Shown piece after piece: positions 36,035 to 46,568 of a stretch of 64,000 nt of DNA. The notes under the pieces are model-generated. The model searched no databases and had not been told where the DNA came from. It was given only the letters and a program-made list of their open reading frames with translations. The stretch comes from Lachnospiraceae bacterium. GTDB taxonomy: Bacteria; Bacillota; Clostridia; Lachnospirales; Lachnospiraceae. The stretch's first letter is position 1. Each line of letters starts with the position of its first letter. The DNA lies in assembly GCA_029071325.1 (NCBI GenBank), contig JAIEAP010000043.1:62001-126000 (forward strand), written 5' to 3'. The translations under genes were made by a program, and so were the position numbers.

Positions 36035-36841
36035 TCATGATGGCATACCCTGCCCTCTCAACAGACGGCAGTTTAAGATCATCCGATATGTCTTACCGGC
36101 AAACAGATTTCCGCCTGCCATACCGATAACCGGATCATAGATGCACAACCTGCGTCCGCCATCCTCTATGCGCAGTTCCTCTATGGTAACAGCCTTCATC
36201 AGACCACTTTCCTTTCCCACACTGGAAAAAGGGATCATGCGGACTGCCGCCCCTTCCTGACGCAGTATCTCCTCTATCAATCTACAGTCCACGATACTGA
36301 CCGGCTTGCCGCAGAAGGGATCTGTCATAAGATTACCGGTATCGTAATAAGCTTCCACAGACACCTCATGCTCCTTAAACTGCAGCGTCACATGATAGAG
36401 CTGCTGTCCCAGGGTGTGTTTCCGTTCCCATAGAAGCGCGGCAATATACCCCAGAACAAACGTCATAAAAATAGCGGCATAAAGATGTCTGCCGCCAAAC
36501 AGCGTCTGGTTGATCCACTGCATGATTCCTCCGGTCAGCAGCATGAAAAGATAAGTGCTCAGCCAGCTTTTTACCACTGCCGACAGCTTCTTATCCCCGA
36601 AGCACAGCCAAACCATCATCGGGTTGCAGATAAAATGCAGCACAAGCTCATACACAAGATAATTTGACAGTATCAGAAACAGAACAATTCCCAACACGCT
36701 TCCCAGTGCCGCAGCGCCAAGCAGCCGCCACAGCCGAATCCTTCTTCGCAAGAAGATACCCGTCAGATACAGCGAAAGCATATCCATGAGAAAATTCGTC
36801 AGAAACAGGGAGTCTATGTATATTTCATAGATACCGGCCAC
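36035..36841 (-). CDS. spoIIGA: Pro-SigE processing protease SpoIIGA
   Basis: A 268-residue membrane protease. Five membrane helices fill about 1-140, and the cytoplasmic aspartic-protease domain contains the active-site motif YYDTGN with Asp167. It cleaves the pro-sequence of SigE in the mother cell after a signal from SpoIIR in the forespore. The best start is the GTG at 36841, which overlaps the purine-rich GGAAGGGAG; homologues begin near MYxxYIDSLFL, so the true start may lie a few codons inside. It overlaps sigE's alternative start by four bases. Confidence 0.9.
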   Translation of the reverse strand: MAGIYEIYIDSLFLTNFLMDMLSLYLTGIFLRRRIRLWRLLGAAALGSVLGIVLFLILSNYLVYELVLHFICNPMMVWLCFGDKKLSAVVKSWLSTYLFMLLTGGIMQWINQTLFGGRHLYAAIFMTFVLGYIAALLWERKHTLGQQLYHVTLQFKEHEVSVEAYYDTGNLMTDPFCGKPVSIVDCRLIEEILRQEGAAVRMIPFSSVGKESGLMKAVTIEELRIEDGGRRLCIYDPVIGMAGGNLFAGKTYRMILNCRLLRGQGMPS

Positions 36842-36987
36842 CTCCCTTCCGCACCGCTCCCCGGTTTACATGTTCGAGTATAGCTTATCTGCCCTGCCGA
36901 TTCTGTCGAAACACCGTTCCTTTCTCCTGTCATTTCATCCAGTAAATACGACAAAAATAACTATTCTATTGCATTTTGAATAGTTAT

Positions 36988-37016
36988 AAAAAAAGACGGA
37001 CCCTAAGGTCCGTCTT
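36988..37016 (-). terminator. Terminator after ftsZ
   Basis: A 10-bp stem (36993-37002 with 37007-37016) around a CTAA loop is followed on the minus strand by a run of T. It lies 20 bases after the ftsZ stop, so spoIIGA-sigE have their own promoter in 36842-36987, where I see no clear consensus. Confidence 0.88.
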
Positions 37017-37036
37017 ATTCATTCATTTTCTGCGAT

Positions 37037-38269
37037 TTATTTCCGGGTGCTTCTTAAGAACTCCGGAATCTTAATATCCTTCTCATGTACGGTGCTCTCC
37101 GGCTTTTTGGGTTTAGCAAGACCGCTGAAGGTAGGCATCGGATTCGTCGCTCCCTGCGGTACTCCCGTCACAGAACTATGTACACTGCCGACTCCCGCCG
37201 TAGGAGTTGTGCCTGCCGCACGGTTCACCAACCCGGAAGTCACTACCGATCTGGTAGGTGTAGTACTGTTGGGATATTTCAGACCTGCCATCAGATTGCC
37301 GGTCATGGATTTCGTCCCCTTCTCCTCCAGTCCTGTTGCGATCACGGTGATGGTCGCCTGATCAGTCATAGTGTCATCATACTTGGCACCGAAGATGATA
37401 TTGGCATTCTCACCTGCCAGATCCTCTACATAGCTTGCAGCGTCATTGGCATCCATCAGGGAAATATCACCGGATACATTGATGATCACATGGCTCGCGC
37501 CATTGATGGTAGTCTCAAGCAGCGGGCTGCTGACTGCAAGCTTCACAGCTTCGATTGCCTTGTCGTCGCCCTTTGCCATACCGATACCGATATGCGCCAG
37601 TCCCTTGTCCTTCATAACAGTCTGTACATCCGCAAAGTCCAGATTGATGAGCGCCGGCATATTGATCAAATCCGTAATACCCTGCACTGCCTGCTGAAGT
37701 ACCTCATCAGCCTTCTTCAATGCGTCAGGGAACGTAGTCCTACGGTCCACGATCTCTAAGAGCTTATCATTCGGAATCACAATCAATGTATCAACATTGT
37801 CCCTCAGCTTGTCCACACCGGACAGGGCATTGACCATACGTGCCTTCGCCTCGAACTTAAATGGCTTCGTCACCACGCCTACGGTCAGGATACCCTGATC
37901 CTTGGCAATCTTGGCAACTACCGGAGCCGCACCGGTACCGGTACCGCCACCCATGCCACAGGTTACAAACACCATATCGGCTCCTTCGATAGCGGCAGCA
38001 AGCTCCTCTGCGCTCTCCTCTGCTGCTTTCGCCCCCACCTCAGGCTGAGCTCCTGCGCCCAGACCTTTGGTAAGCTTCTCCCCGATCTGAATCAGGGTAG
38101 GTGCCTTACACAATAACAACGCCTGCTTGTCCGTATTCACACCCACGAACTCCACACCGCCGATTTTCTCGTCAATCATTCTATTTACAGCATTATTGCC
38201 CGCACCGCCGACACCAATTACGATAATCTTCGCGCTGGACTCAGCCTCCGTTGTTTTAATCTCAAGCAC
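37037..38269 (-). CDS. ftsZ: Cell division protein FtsZ
   Basis: A 410-residue tubulin homologue that forms the Z ring at midcell. The GTP-binding tubulin signature GGGTGTG is at 107-113 and the T7 loop NLDFADV near 207. A variable linker of about 80 residues leads to the conserved C-terminal peptide ([10 protein letters not shown]) that binds membrane tethers. The start is a GTG at 38269 behind GGAGGAGC. It follows ftsQ at a 131-base distance, with its own probable promoter in that AT-rich gap. No ftsA is present next to it. Confidence 0.96.
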   Translation of the reverse strand: MLEIKTTEAESSAKIIVIGVGGAGNNAVNRMIDEKIGGVEFVGVNTDKQALLLCKAPTLIQIGEKLTKGLGAGAQPEVGAKAAEESAEELAAAIEGADMVFVTCGMGGGTGTGAAPVVAKIAKDQGILTVGVVTKPFKFEAKARMVNALSGVDKLRDNVDTLIVIPNDKLLEIVDRRTTFPDALKKADEVLQQAVQGITDLINMPALINLDFADVQTVMKDKGLAHIGIGMAKGDDKAIEAVKLAVSSPLLETTINGASHVIINVSGDISLMDANDAASYVEDLAGENANIIFGAKYDDTMTDQATITVIATGLEEKGTKSMTGNLMAGLKYPNSTTPTRSVVTSGLVNRAAGTTPTAGVGSVHSSVTGVPQGATNPMPTFSGLAKPKKPESTVHEKDIKIPEFLRSTRK

Positions 38270-38400
38270 AGTTGCTCCTCCTTCTTGACTACATAATAAT
38301 ATATGTAAATTCCAATTTGAACCTATTATTCTTAACCATATACTCTATCATATAATTTTTCCCGTAAATAATCAACCTAAATTTTTCATTTTCTAAAAAA

Positions 38401-39147
38401 TTAGCCGATGCGGTCAAAAGTGATGTCCGCGTTATTCTCTGTCCAGTCCTCCAGATGCAGCAATCCCGGGCCCGATAGCTGCGGCATGATCTTCTGCATA
38501 CGCACGACCTTTTCCGTAAGGTGTTCCGTTTTTCCAAGATTTACCGTAATCTCTCCGTACTGCAGCGTCACATTGCCCAACTCATCATAGTCCAGCGTAT
38601 CCGGCACCAGCTCATACTTTTTTAAAGTCTGAGTCACCGCCAGCAACTCTTTTAGGGCATCCTTATCCTTGAGATCCAGTTTCTCATAGAGTTCTGCCTG
38701 CTCGCAGGGCAGCCCCGTGATGCATGGAACACCCGGGATCAGATCCGTAGAGATTTCCACTACAAATCCATCCTTGTCAAAATACACATTCTGGGCTTTT
38801 GATTCCATATAAAAGTATCCCAGCAGTCCCTTCTCGTAGACCTCCACATGAATGGTGTGGGGAGATTTTAAGGATACCTCCATGGTATCGATAAAGGGGA
38901 TCTCCTGCGTATGGAAGAAGCGGTATTTCAAGAACACATACAGGCTGTTCCAGGAATACTCGTCATTGAGCACCCATTCCTCTATCTGGGTATCCTCATA
39001 GAGCCTGTTGCCAGACACCTCCACCGTCTTCACCGTAAACACCTTCCACACCACCAGCACCAGTATGCCAATGATCAGCAGAGTGATCAACAATCCTATC
39101 AATATCTTTTTGCGCCTTCTCTTCTTCCGTCGTTCCTCTCTGATCAT
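38401..39147 (-). CDS. ftsQ: Cell division protein FtsQ/DivIB
   Basis: A 248-residue bitopic membrane protein of the divisome. A strongly basic N-terminus (EERRKKRRRKK) precedes one membrane helix at about 15-37 and a POTRA domain (FTVKTVEVSGNRLYEDTQIE). The beta domain and tail follow outside the membrane. In complex with FtsL and FtsB-like proteins it activates septal peptidoglycan synthesis. The ATG at 39147 lies behind GGAGGGAT and three bases past the ftsW stop. The frame is open much further upstream but inside ftsW. Confidence 0.9.
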   Translation of the reverse strand: MIREERRKKRRRKKILIGLLITLLIIGILVLVVWKVFTVKTVEVSGNRLYEDTQIEEWVLNDEYSWNSLYVFLKYRFFHTQEIPFIDTMEVSLKSPHTIHVEVYEKGLLGYFYMESKAQNVYFDKDGFVVEISTDLIPGVPCITGLPCEQAELYEKLDLKDKDALKELLAVTQTLKKYELVPDTLDYDELGNVTLQYGEITVNLGKTEHLTEKVVRMQKIMPQLSGPGLLHLEDWTENNADITFDRIG

Positions 39148-39149
39148 AG

Positions 39150-40271
39150 CTATCCCTCCAGTTGTATTCCCCGGGACACACTGAGCGCAAGCCCCATCTC
39201 CGCTAACAGGAAAGACATGGAGGTCCCTCCATAGCTGATGAAGGGCAGTGTGATTCCCGTATTGGGAATGGAATTCGTCACTACGGCAATGTTTAAGATG
39301 ACCTGAATGGCAATGTGCGCCATTATTCCTACCACGATCAAAGCGCCATACAGATCCTTGGCATTGTTGGCGATCACCATGAACCGCCACAGCATCAGCA
39401 CAAACAGCAGGATCAGGCATACTGCTCCAAAAAGTCCCAATTCCTCACAGATGATAGAAAATACCATGTCATTCTGTGCTTCCGGCACAAACCCCAGCTT
39501 CTGCATACTCTCTCCCATGCCCTTGCCAAAAAGACCGCCCGAACCGATGGCATAGAGTCCCTGTAGCGTCTGATAACCTTTCTCATATCCCTCCGGGTTC
39601 AGCCAGATTTTGAACCGCTCTGCACGGTAGGCAGCGAGCACCACGAACACCGCACCGAACCCGACAGCTGCAAGCCCCATCCAGATAAAGTGGGAATACT
39701 TGGGACTTGCCACAAACATCATGGCAATAGCGATTCCTACCATAATAATAGCGGTACTTAAGTTTGTATATGCAACCGGAGCCACCAGAGGCAAAATCAC
39801 CACCATAACCTTAAGAAGGCTTTTTATCTCCGCCATCTTCTTAGGCATCTTGCTGATGGTTGTTGCAAGAAATATAATAATGGCAATCTTGGCAAACTCA
39901 GAAGGCTGGAAGGACAGGGGACCCAGACGGAACCATCTGGAAGATCCGCCACCCTCGCTTCCCATGAAGATTACGGCAACACACAGCAGAAACGCTGCAA
40001 TATATGCCAAGCCTGCCATTTTCTGCCATACATGATAATCGATCTCGGCCACTATGATCATTGCCGCAAATCCCAGGCACGCCGCAAATGCCTGTCGTTT
40101 CAGATAATATGTACCGTCCCCATACTTTAGCTGGGCATTATAGGAACTGGTGCTGTACAGCATCACCAGTCCGAAACACACCAGCAGTATAATGACGAAC
40201 AACAGGGTGTAGTCGAAGTATTTCATTTTCTTCTCTTTGGTTCCACTGCTTTTTCGCATTCTGGGGCTCAT
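39150..40271 (-). CDS. ftsW: Septal peptidoglycan polymerase FtsW (SEDS family)
   Basis: A 373-residue SEDS glycosyltransferase with about ten membrane helices. The signatures YGDGTYYLKRQ, PSEFAKIAIIIFLA, GLYAIGSGGLFGKGMGES, FVPEAQNDMVFSIICEE and GITLPFISYGGTS mark the lipid II polymerase. It works with a class B penicillin-binding protein from the same cluster. In spore formers a paralogue, SpoVE, serves the spore cortex; the sequence cannot tell FtsW from SpoVE, but the cluster position favours division. AAAGGAG precedes the ATG, and the murD stop lies inside that region. Confidence 0.92.
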   Translation of the reverse strand: MSPRMRKSSGTKEKKMKYFDYTLLFVIILLVCFGLVMLYSTSSYNAQLKYGDGTYYLKRQAFAACLGFAAMIIVAEIDYHVWQKMAGLAYIAAFLLCVAVIFMGSEGGGSSRWFRLGPLSFQPSEFAKIAIIIFLATTISKMPKKMAEIKSLLKVMVVILPLVAPVAYTNLSTAIIMVGIAIAMMFVASPKYSHFIWMGLAAVGFGAVFVVLAAYRAERFKIWLNPEGYEKGYQTLQGLYAIGSGGLFGKGMGESMQKLGFVPEAQNDMVFSIICEELGLFGAVCLILLFVLMLWRFMVIANNAKDLYGALIVVGIMAHIAIQVILNIAVVTNSIPNTGITLPFISYGGTSMSFLLAEMGLALSVSRGIQLEG

Positions 40272-40277
40272 AGGTCA

Positions 40278-41639
40278 TTACTCCTTTAAATTGCTTACCA
40301 ATTCCTTGAACATACATCCTCTCTGTTCATAGCTTGCAAACATATCCCAGCTGGCACATGCCGGAGACAGAAGCACCGCATCGCCGGGCTGCGCGTAAGT
40401 ATAGCAGATATTCACCGCATCGGCAAGACTGTCCGCAAAGACATAGTCCGTAAACCCGTGACGTCTGGCGCACGCTGCAATCTTATCCTTCGTCTCTCCG
40501 ATGAGTACCAGTTTCCTGACCTTCCCGTCAAAACTGTCAATCCATTCATCATATTCCGACTGCTTATCATAGCCGCCGCCGATCAGGCAGGTGGGACGGT
40601 TCATAGCCTGGATACCCTTAATCGCCGCATCCGGGTTCGTTCCCTTGGAATCATTGTAAAAGCGGATGCCTCTCTTCTCTGTCACATATTCAATACGGTG
40701 CTCCACTGCCTGAAAACTCATCAACGCCCGGCGTATGTGCTCCATAGGCACGCCCATGGCAAGCGCCACCAGCGTTGCAGCCATTGCATTTTCATAATTG
40801 TGAACACCCAGTATATTCAAATCCTCCACCCGAATGACAGGAGTCTTTTCCTCATTCTGTACATGATAGATCACTCCATCCTTAAGATAACAGCCCTCCT
40901 GCACCGGTCTTTGACTGCTGAAATACCACACCTTTGTCCCAAGTCCCGCACCGAATTCACGCAGCACCTCATCCTCATAATTCAGCACGCACACGTCCTC
41001 CGGCGTCTGGTTCATGGTGATATCTTCCTTGGCACGGATATAGTTCTCCATGGTATGATGACGGTTCAGATGATCCGGCGTAATATTAAGGATGGCAGAC
41101 ACATGGGGAGCAAAATCATGAATCGTTTCCAATTGGAAGCTGCTGACCTCCGCCACTGTCACAGTGCCGCTTTGGGTCTCTGCCGCCACACTGGTATAGG
41201 GTATCCCAATATTTCCCACCACTTTCACATCATCATAATATGCCGCCAGGATCTCTCCTACCAGAGAGGTAGTCGTAGTCTTGCCGTTGGTTCCAGTAAT
41301 GGCAGCCAGCCGTCCCTGCGCCAGTTGATAGGCAAGCTCGATCTCCCCCAGAATGATCACACCTTCTGAGCGCATGGTATCCACCACCGGCAGATCCGTA
41401 GGCACACCGGGACTTAAGACCGCCATATCCAGCCGGTGGATCACATGTTCCGGCAGAACGCCCACATAGATCTCAGCCTCAGCAAAAGCAGATGTCTTCT
41501 GCCGGATCTCATCCTCTGATGCCTTATCATTCCCTTCAAATACATATAATTTCACCTGATGCCCCGCCAGGGCTTCCGCCGCCGCGACGCCGCTCTTGCC
41601 GGAGCCAAATATCAGTATTGATTTTCCTTCAAATTCCAT
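40278..41639 (-). CDS. murD: UDP-N-acetylmuramoyl-L-alanine:D-glutamate ligase MurD
   Basis: A 453-residue cytoplasmic Mur ligase that adds D-glutamate to UDP-MurNAc-L-Ala. The N-terminal Rossmann domain begins ILIFGSGKSGVAAAEAL, and the ATP loop AITGTNGKTTTTSLVG lies near 115. NITPDHLNRH and FYNDSKGTNPDAA are the Mur-ligase central and C-terminal motifs. Its length matches the family. It is expressed between mraY (25-base gap) and ftsW (6-base gap). Confidence 0.95.
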   Translation of the reverse strand: MEFEGKSILIFGSGKSGVAAAEALAGHQVKLYVFEGNDKASEDEIRQKTSAFAEAEIYVGVLPEHVIHRLDMAVLSPGVPTDLPVVDTMRSEGVIILGEIELAYQLAQGRLAAITGTNGKTTTTSLVGEILAAYYDDVKVVGNIGIPYTSVAAETQSGTVTVAEVSSFQLETIHDFAPHVSAILNITPDHLNRHHTMENYIRAKEDITMNQTPEDVCVLNYEDEVLREFGAGLGTKVWYFSSQRPVQEGCYLKDGVIYHVQNEEKTPVIRVEDLNILGVHNYENAMAATLVALAMGVPMEHIRRALMSFQAVEHRIEYVTEKRGIRFYNDSKGTNPDAAIKGIQAMNRPTCLIGGGYDKQSEYDEWIDSFDGKVRKLVLIGETKDKIAACARRHGFTDYVFADSLADAVNICYTYAQPGDAVLLSPACASWDMFASYEQRGCMFKELVSNLKE

Positions 41640-41664
41640 AGTCTTCTACCTCTCGTTACCACGT

Positions 41665-42618
41665 CTAAATTCCCATCAATGCCACCAGACACAGCAGTGC
41701 AGTCACAATAGAAAATACTGCCACCACCCGGGTCTCCGACCAGCCGCCCAGTTCAAAGTGGTGATGGATGGGTGCCATGCGGAAAATACGCTTGCCCCCC
41801 GTCCGCTTAAAATACGTTACCTGAATGACTACCGACAGCACTTCAACCAGATAAACCAGCCCCACGATCACCAGGAAGATCGGCATCTGCAGCATATAAG
41901 CTGTTGCCGCCACAAAACCGCCCAGCGCCAGTGAACCTGTATCTCCCATAAAAACACTTGCAGGATAAACATTAAACAACAGAAAGCCCATCAAAGCCCC
42001 CGCTACTGCACAGGTGATGGGTGCGATCCCGCTCTCCGTCCCCACTGCCACTACTGTAAAAAAGGTTGCAACCATGATGGTCACGCTGGTGGCAAGCCCA
42101 TCCAGACCATCGGTAAAGTTCACTCCATTTACGGTCCCAATGACTGCTACAAACATCAGGGGAATTGCCAGCCATCCGATATCCCAGTATCTTCCGCCCG
42201 AAAAAGGAATCAGCATCGTTAAAGATAAACCGGAATACCTCACCATATATACCACAAATACCGCAGTCACCCCAATCTGACAGAGCATTTTCTGCCAGGC
42301 CAGAAGACCGTCGGAACGCTTCAGCACCACTTTCAGATAATCGTCCAGGAACCCCACAACGCCAAAACCCACAGTCAGGAAAAGTATGGGAATAATCTTT
42401 GGATAATCCTTCACATAAAACAGACTGGTGACAATGATGCTGGCAATGATCATCAAACCGCCCATAGTCGGTGTTCCGGTCTTCTTCTGATGGGACTCAA
42501 GCTCCTTGCGCTCGGTCTGCCCGACTTTTAATTTTCTCAAAAACGGAATGACTACCGGTCCCAGCAATGCACTGATTGCAAAGGCAATGATAACTGGCAA
42601 AATCACATGATCCATCAT
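41665..42618 (-). CDS. mraY: Phospho-MurNAc-pentapeptide transferase MraY
   Basis: A 317-residue membrane enzyme with ten helices that makes lipid I from UDP-MurNAc-pentapeptide and undecaprenyl phosphate. The motifs KKTGTPTMGG, GFLDDYLKV, NFTDGLDGLA, NVYPASVFMGDTGSLALGG and MAPIHHHFE, with its His triad, are all intact. I chose the ATG at 42618; a GTG two codons earlier is possible. It stands between the second PBP gene and murD. Confidence 0.96.
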   Translation of the reverse strand: MMDHVILPVIIAFAISALLGPVVIPFLRKLKVGQTERKELESHQKKTGTPTMGGLMIIASIIVTSLFYVKDYPKIIPILFLTVGFGVVGFLDDYLKVVLKRSDGLLAWQKMLCQIGVTAVFVVYMVRYSGLSLTMLIPFSGGRYWDIGWLAIPLMFVAVIGTVNGVNFTDGLDGLATSVTIMVATFFTVVAVGTESGIAPITCAVAGALMGFLLFNVYPASVFMGDTGSLALGGFVAATAYMLQMPIFLVIVGLVYLVEVLSVVIQVTYFKRTGGKRIFRMAPIHHHFELGGWSETRVVAVFSIVTALLCLVALMGI

Positions 42619-42720
42619 AACCACACCTCTTCTTATTCTTCGTATACCGCCTACTTCAACTTATCTAGTATACGTTATTTCCACACATCCTGCAAGCCCC
42701 TTTCGGCGGCATCCTCACTG

Positions 42721-44472
42721 CTATGCCTGTGTATCCTCCTCAGTAACCGCAGTCCCTTCGATCCCAAGATAGGGCAGGATATTTTCATACAATTCCTTGC
42801 ACACCGGCGCAGCAATCGTCCCACCATAATATACTCCCTGAGGATTATTAATTATGACAAGTGCCAGCACCTGAGGATCTTCCGCCGGAGCAAATCCCAG
42901 GAAGGATGAAATATAGCGCTTCTCACTCCTGGGCAGCGTCTGGGAGGTCGCAGTCTTGCCTCCGATAGAAAATCCTTCGATCGCCGCATTTTTTCCGCCG
43001 CCTTCCGAGACCACTTTCTCTAAAAGCGTCCGCATCGTAGCGGATACCTCCCCGCTCACAATGCCCTCTTTCGTATCGTAGGAAAAGGTGTTGGTGACAT
43101 TTCCCTGAGAATCCTTTGTCATTATGCCAAAATGCGGCGTAACCCGGACACCGCCGTTGATCAGTGACGACACCGTAGTAGCAACCTGAATAGGCGTAAT
43201 CTGGAAAGACTGACCGAACGACATAGTAGCAAGCTCTACCTGGCCGATATTTTCCCGTTTATGCATAATGGTGGATGCCTCTCCAGGAAGATCGATATTC
43301 GTCTTGCTCAGCAATCCGAACTGCTCAAAATAATCGCAGAACCGGTCTGACCCCAACCGCAGTCCTACCTCGATAAATACCGGGTTGCATGAGTTCATCA
43401 GTCCCTGGACAAAGTTTTCCGCGCCATGTCCTGCCACCTTATGGCAGCGTATCCTTCGATCTTCCACGATTTTGTAGCCGGGACAGCTGAAGGTATCCTC
43501 CAGACGGACTACTCCTTCCTCCAGTGCAGCCGACGCAGTAATGATCTTGAAAATAGAACCCGGTTCATAAGTATCATTGATACACTGATTCCTCCACATC
43601 TGATTCAGTAAATTCTGCTTTTCCTCAGCGTCTGGCTCTGCTTCCAGCGCATAATTCAATGTAAAGGGATCGTTGAGGTCAAACTCCGGTTCATTTACCA
43701 TAGCCAGAATCTCTCCATTCTGCGGATTCATGACCAGAATGCTGACACTATCCGCCTGCTTTTCCTCCAACACCGTGCGCGCTGCCTGAGCGGCATACAT
43801 CTGGATATTATAATCCAGGCTGATATAAAGATCGTCCCCCTCCACCGGTTCACTCCTGCGCTCCCCGGCATTCTCGATCTCCACGCCCCTGGCATCTGTC
43901 AATGTCAGAATCTTGCCGTTGATTCCCTGCATATAACTGTCATATTTTACTTCCAGCCCGATGATGCCCTGATTATCCCCTCCGGTAAATCCGATAACCT
44001 TGGAGGCAAGACTTCCGTAGGGATAATAACGCTTGTAATCTTCATCAATCTTCACCCCGGCAAGCTCATACTCCCGAATGGCATCCCCGGTTTCTTTTGC
44101 CACATTTGTCTTGATCCTCTCGATGGAACTGACCTTCTCCACGCGCTTGCGGACCTGCTCCTCCGACATTTCCAGCTCTCGAGACAGCACCTCGATCACA
44201 CGCTCCGGCTCCTCTATCTGGCTGTGTATGACCGATATAGTGCACACAGTCTTATTCTCTGCAAGAACCACACCGTTGCGGTCATAGATATTCCCCCGCG
44301 CCGCCTTGATATCGCGCTCCCTCTCATGAAGGTTCTCCGCTTTGATCCCATAGTATTCAGAACAGAAGATCATCAGGTACACCAGCCGTCCGATGAGGAA
44401 CAGTGTAATAAAGATAACCCCGAGGAAAATGACCATGATCTTCCTTCTGTTCTGTGTTTTATTGCGATACAT
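42721..44472 (-). CDS. Class B penicillin-binding protein, SpoVD/FtsI type, KTA variant
   Basis: A 583-residue bitopic transpeptidase. The membrane helix is at 12-35, the dimerisation domain has RGNIYDRNGVVLA, and the active-site serine is Ser306 in EPGSIFKI. NSCNP is the SxN motif. The third motif reads GGKTATSQ, with alanine in place of the glycine of KTG. There are no PASTA repeats at the end. It is the second of two tandem class B PBPs and may be the sporulation paralogue SpoVD or a division PBP; the order does not decide. An alanine here occurs in few PBPs and could lower beta-lactam affinity. Confidence 0.85.
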   Translation of the reverse strand: MYRNKTQNRRKIMVIFLGVIFITLFLIGRLVYLMIFCSEYYGIKAENLHERERDIKAARGNIYDRNGVVLAENKTVCTISVIHSQIEEPERVIEVLSRELEMSEEQVRKRVEKVSSIERIKTNVAKETGDAIREYELAGVKIDEDYKRYYPYGSLASKVIGFTGGDNQGIIGLEVKYDSYMQGINGKILTLTDARGVEIENAGERRSEPVEGDDLYISLDYNIQMYAAQAARTVLEEKQADSVSILVMNPQNGEILAMVNEPEFDLNDPFTLNYALEAEPDAEEKQNLLNQMWRNQCINDTYEPGSIFKIITASAALEEGVVRLEDTFSCPGYKIVEDRRIRCHKVAGHGAENFVQGLMNSCNPVFIEVGLRLGSDRFCDYFEQFGLLSKTNIDLPGEASTIMHKRENIGQVELATMSFGQSFQITPIQVATTVSSLINGGVRVTPHFGIMTKDSQGNVTNTFSYDTKEGIVSGEVSATMRTLLEKVVSEGGGKNAAIEGFSIGGKTATSQTLPRSEKRYISSFLGFAPAEDPQVLALVIINNPQGVYYGGTIAAPVCKELYENILPYLGIEGTAVTEEDTQA

Positions 44473-44541
44473 AACAAAACCTCATAAAAGCAATTAGTAT
44501 AATCTATTACTTCTTTTATGAGGTTATGTTTTTCTTTGCTG

Positions 44542-46554
44542 TTATGGCATATCCTGCGGTTCCAATCCGTCATCCTGGGGAAGCTCATCCGTAATCGGCT
44601 GGGTCTGGTCCTGTCCTGCATCCTCAGGTACGCTCTCCGGCACATCATCCGTGCCATCCGCCGGCGCTGTGCCAGGATCATGCACATCATCCGCCGTGAT
44701 ATCTTCATCCGGGAAAATATTCATATATGGAAGGATTTCTTCTAAAATCGCTTTTGCAATCCCCTGTGCATAGGTACTGTGGGGCTGATCCTCCACATTG
44801 GGTTCATCCACCACCACATATATCAGAACCTGGGGATCGTCTGCCGGCACATAGCCCACAAAAGAAACCAGGTAATTGCCATTCCCTCTGGGCTGCTTTT
44901 GTGCGGTTCCGGTCTTGCCTCCCATGGAGTAGCCCGCCACCTTGGCATACTGCCCAGTGCCCCCCTCTGACACAGTCGCATAGAGATACTGCTTCAACAG
45001 TTCACTGGTTGCAGAAGAAATCGTCTGCTTTAACAGCGTTCCCTTCTCTTCCTGCATGGTGTTCCCATTTTCATCGGTAATTTTCTTCACCACATGCGGC
45101 TGGTAGTAGTTACCTCCGTTAATGATGGAGCAATATGCCGCCGCAACCTGTATCATAGTCACATTATAATTCTGTCCAAATGCATTGGTGGCAAGGTTGA
45201 TGGGTGTCAATTTGTCTGCTGTATAAAGCAGCGTGTCCGTCCTTGCCTCTCCCGGCAGATCTATATTTGTTTTGGTTCCAAAACCAAAGGCTTTCTGATA
45301 TCTTGAAAAGTTTTCCGGCCCTATATCATAGGACATCTGCATCAGCGCGTCGTTGCAGGAGTTTTTAATCGTATCCTCCATCGTCTCATGTCCATGACCG
45401 CTGGTATTATTACATGCAATATGATAATCTGCCACCTGTTCACCGCCGTCACACTCAAAGGTTCTGTCCGGTGACAGCGTACCTGTTTCCAGGCCAGATG
45501 CTACCGTAAATAATTTTACGGTAGAACCCGGCTCATATGTGTAGGTAATGCAGAAGTTAGCCCATAATTGGTTCAGCGCATCCAATATCTGCTCATCGTC
45601 CATAGCATCCAGTTCTTCCTGGGTATAATAGGCTGACAGATCCCTGGGATTGCTGCAGTCGTAGTTGGGATAATTCGCCATGGCAAGGACCTCCGCATTA
45701 TTAGGGTCCATCACTACCACTCCCGTGTGCAGGCTTCCTGCACCATCACGGGCCTCATCCCTGTGCTCTTCCTGGAAGGCAATCATCTTCTCTTCCACAA
45801 TCTGCTGGATATTTGCATCTATGGTGAGCACTATATTATCGCCGTTCTCCGGCGCTACAACCGTTTTTTCAAAGTTGCTGTCAGAATTCAGATAACCATA
45901 CTGTCTTCCGTTTGTTCCATTTAAAATACTATTGTAAGATTTTTCCACTCCGTTCATGCCGTAATCGCCGCTTGCCGTAAAGCCAACCACTGCACTGGCA
46001 AGCGAACCATAGGGATATTCCCGGATATATTCTTTTTCAAACCATACACCGTTGATCTTATAATCCAATTCTTTATCCCCGGCAACAGTCTCCTTTATTT
46101 CTTCAAATGCCGCTATTTCCTCATAAGGCAGCCGTTTTGCCAGTACATTGTACTGACTTTTGGGCTTCTCCGCCAGAATCTGGCGTATCTCTGCCTCGTT
46201 AAGCTCCGGGAAACAGGTCATCAGAGCCTGGATCGTAGGCTCTACATCCTCCGCCGCGCTGAGCAGTACCCGGCAGTCCAATATGACATTGTAAACATCA
46301 ACGCTGGTTGCAAGGATCGTCCCTCTGCAATCAGTGATATTTCCTCTCTGGAAAGGAATCGTGGTGCTGTCATACTTCTGCTGGGCCAGCACCTTCTTCT
46401 CATACTTCCTGCCGCTGGTGTACTCAATGTACATCAGCCTGCCGATCAACCCGACCAGAAGCAGCGCTATGATTCCATAGAGCACCATCAGCTTTTTTTG
46501 CATTTTTTTGGTGATCTTTGCCTTTTTTTTCACTCGTCCGCGTCTGTGTGCCAT
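44542..46554 (-). CDS. Class B penicillin-binding protein (PBP2B/FtsI-like)
   Basis: A 670-residue septal transpeptidase. A basic cytoplasmic tail precedes one membrane helix (about 22-42) and the dimerisation domain with RGNITDCRGTILA. The active-site serine is Ser344 in EPGSTVKL, the SxN motif is NSCND and the KTG motif GGKTGTAQ. An acidic, Pro/Asp-rich tail of about 60 residues takes the place of PASTA domains. It directly follows ftsL, the usual place of the division PBP. It cross-links peptidoglycan made by FtsW at the septum. Confidence 0.9.
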   Translation of the reverse strand: MAHRRGRVKKKAKITKKMQKKLMVLYGIIALLLVGLIGRLMYIEYTSGRKYEKKVLAQQKYDSTTIPFQRGNITDCRGTILATSVDVYNVILDCRVLLSAAEDVEPTIQALMTCFPELNEAEIRQILAEKPKSQYNVLAKRLPYEEIAAFEEIKETVAGDKELDYKINGVWFEKEYIREYPYGSLASAVVGFTASGDYGMNGVEKSYNSILNGTNGRQYGYLNSDSNFEKTVVAPENGDNIVLTIDANIQQIVEEKMIAFQEEHRDEARDGAGSLHTGVVVMDPNNAEVLAMANYPNYDCSNPRDLSAYYTQEELDAMDDEQILDALNQLWANFCITYTYEPGSTVKLFTVASGLETGTLSPDRTFECDGGEQVADYHIACNNTSGHGHETMEDTIKNSCNDALMQMSYDIGPENFSRYQKAFGFGTKTNIDLPGEARTDTLLYTADKLTPINLATNAFGQNYNVTMIQVAAAYCSIINGGNYYQPHVVKKITDENGNTMQEEKGTLLKQTISSATSELLKQYLYATVSEGGTGQYAKVAGYSMGGKTGTAQKQPRGNGNYLVSFVGYVPADDPQVLIYVVVDEPNVEDQPHSTYAQGIAKAILEEILPYMNIFPDEDITADDVHDPGTAPADGTDDVPESVPEDAGQDQTQPITDELPQDDGLEPQDMP

Positions 46555-46568
46555 GCCATTTACCTGCT

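Noticed and set aside
36842-36987. SigA-type promoter for spoIIGA-sigE
   Set aside because: No pair of boxes with acceptable spacing could be supported; a Spo0A-controlled promoter is possible but not visible to me.
40458-41369. Plus-strand open frame of 303 codons
   Set aside because: It is antisense to murD, which has all its motifs.
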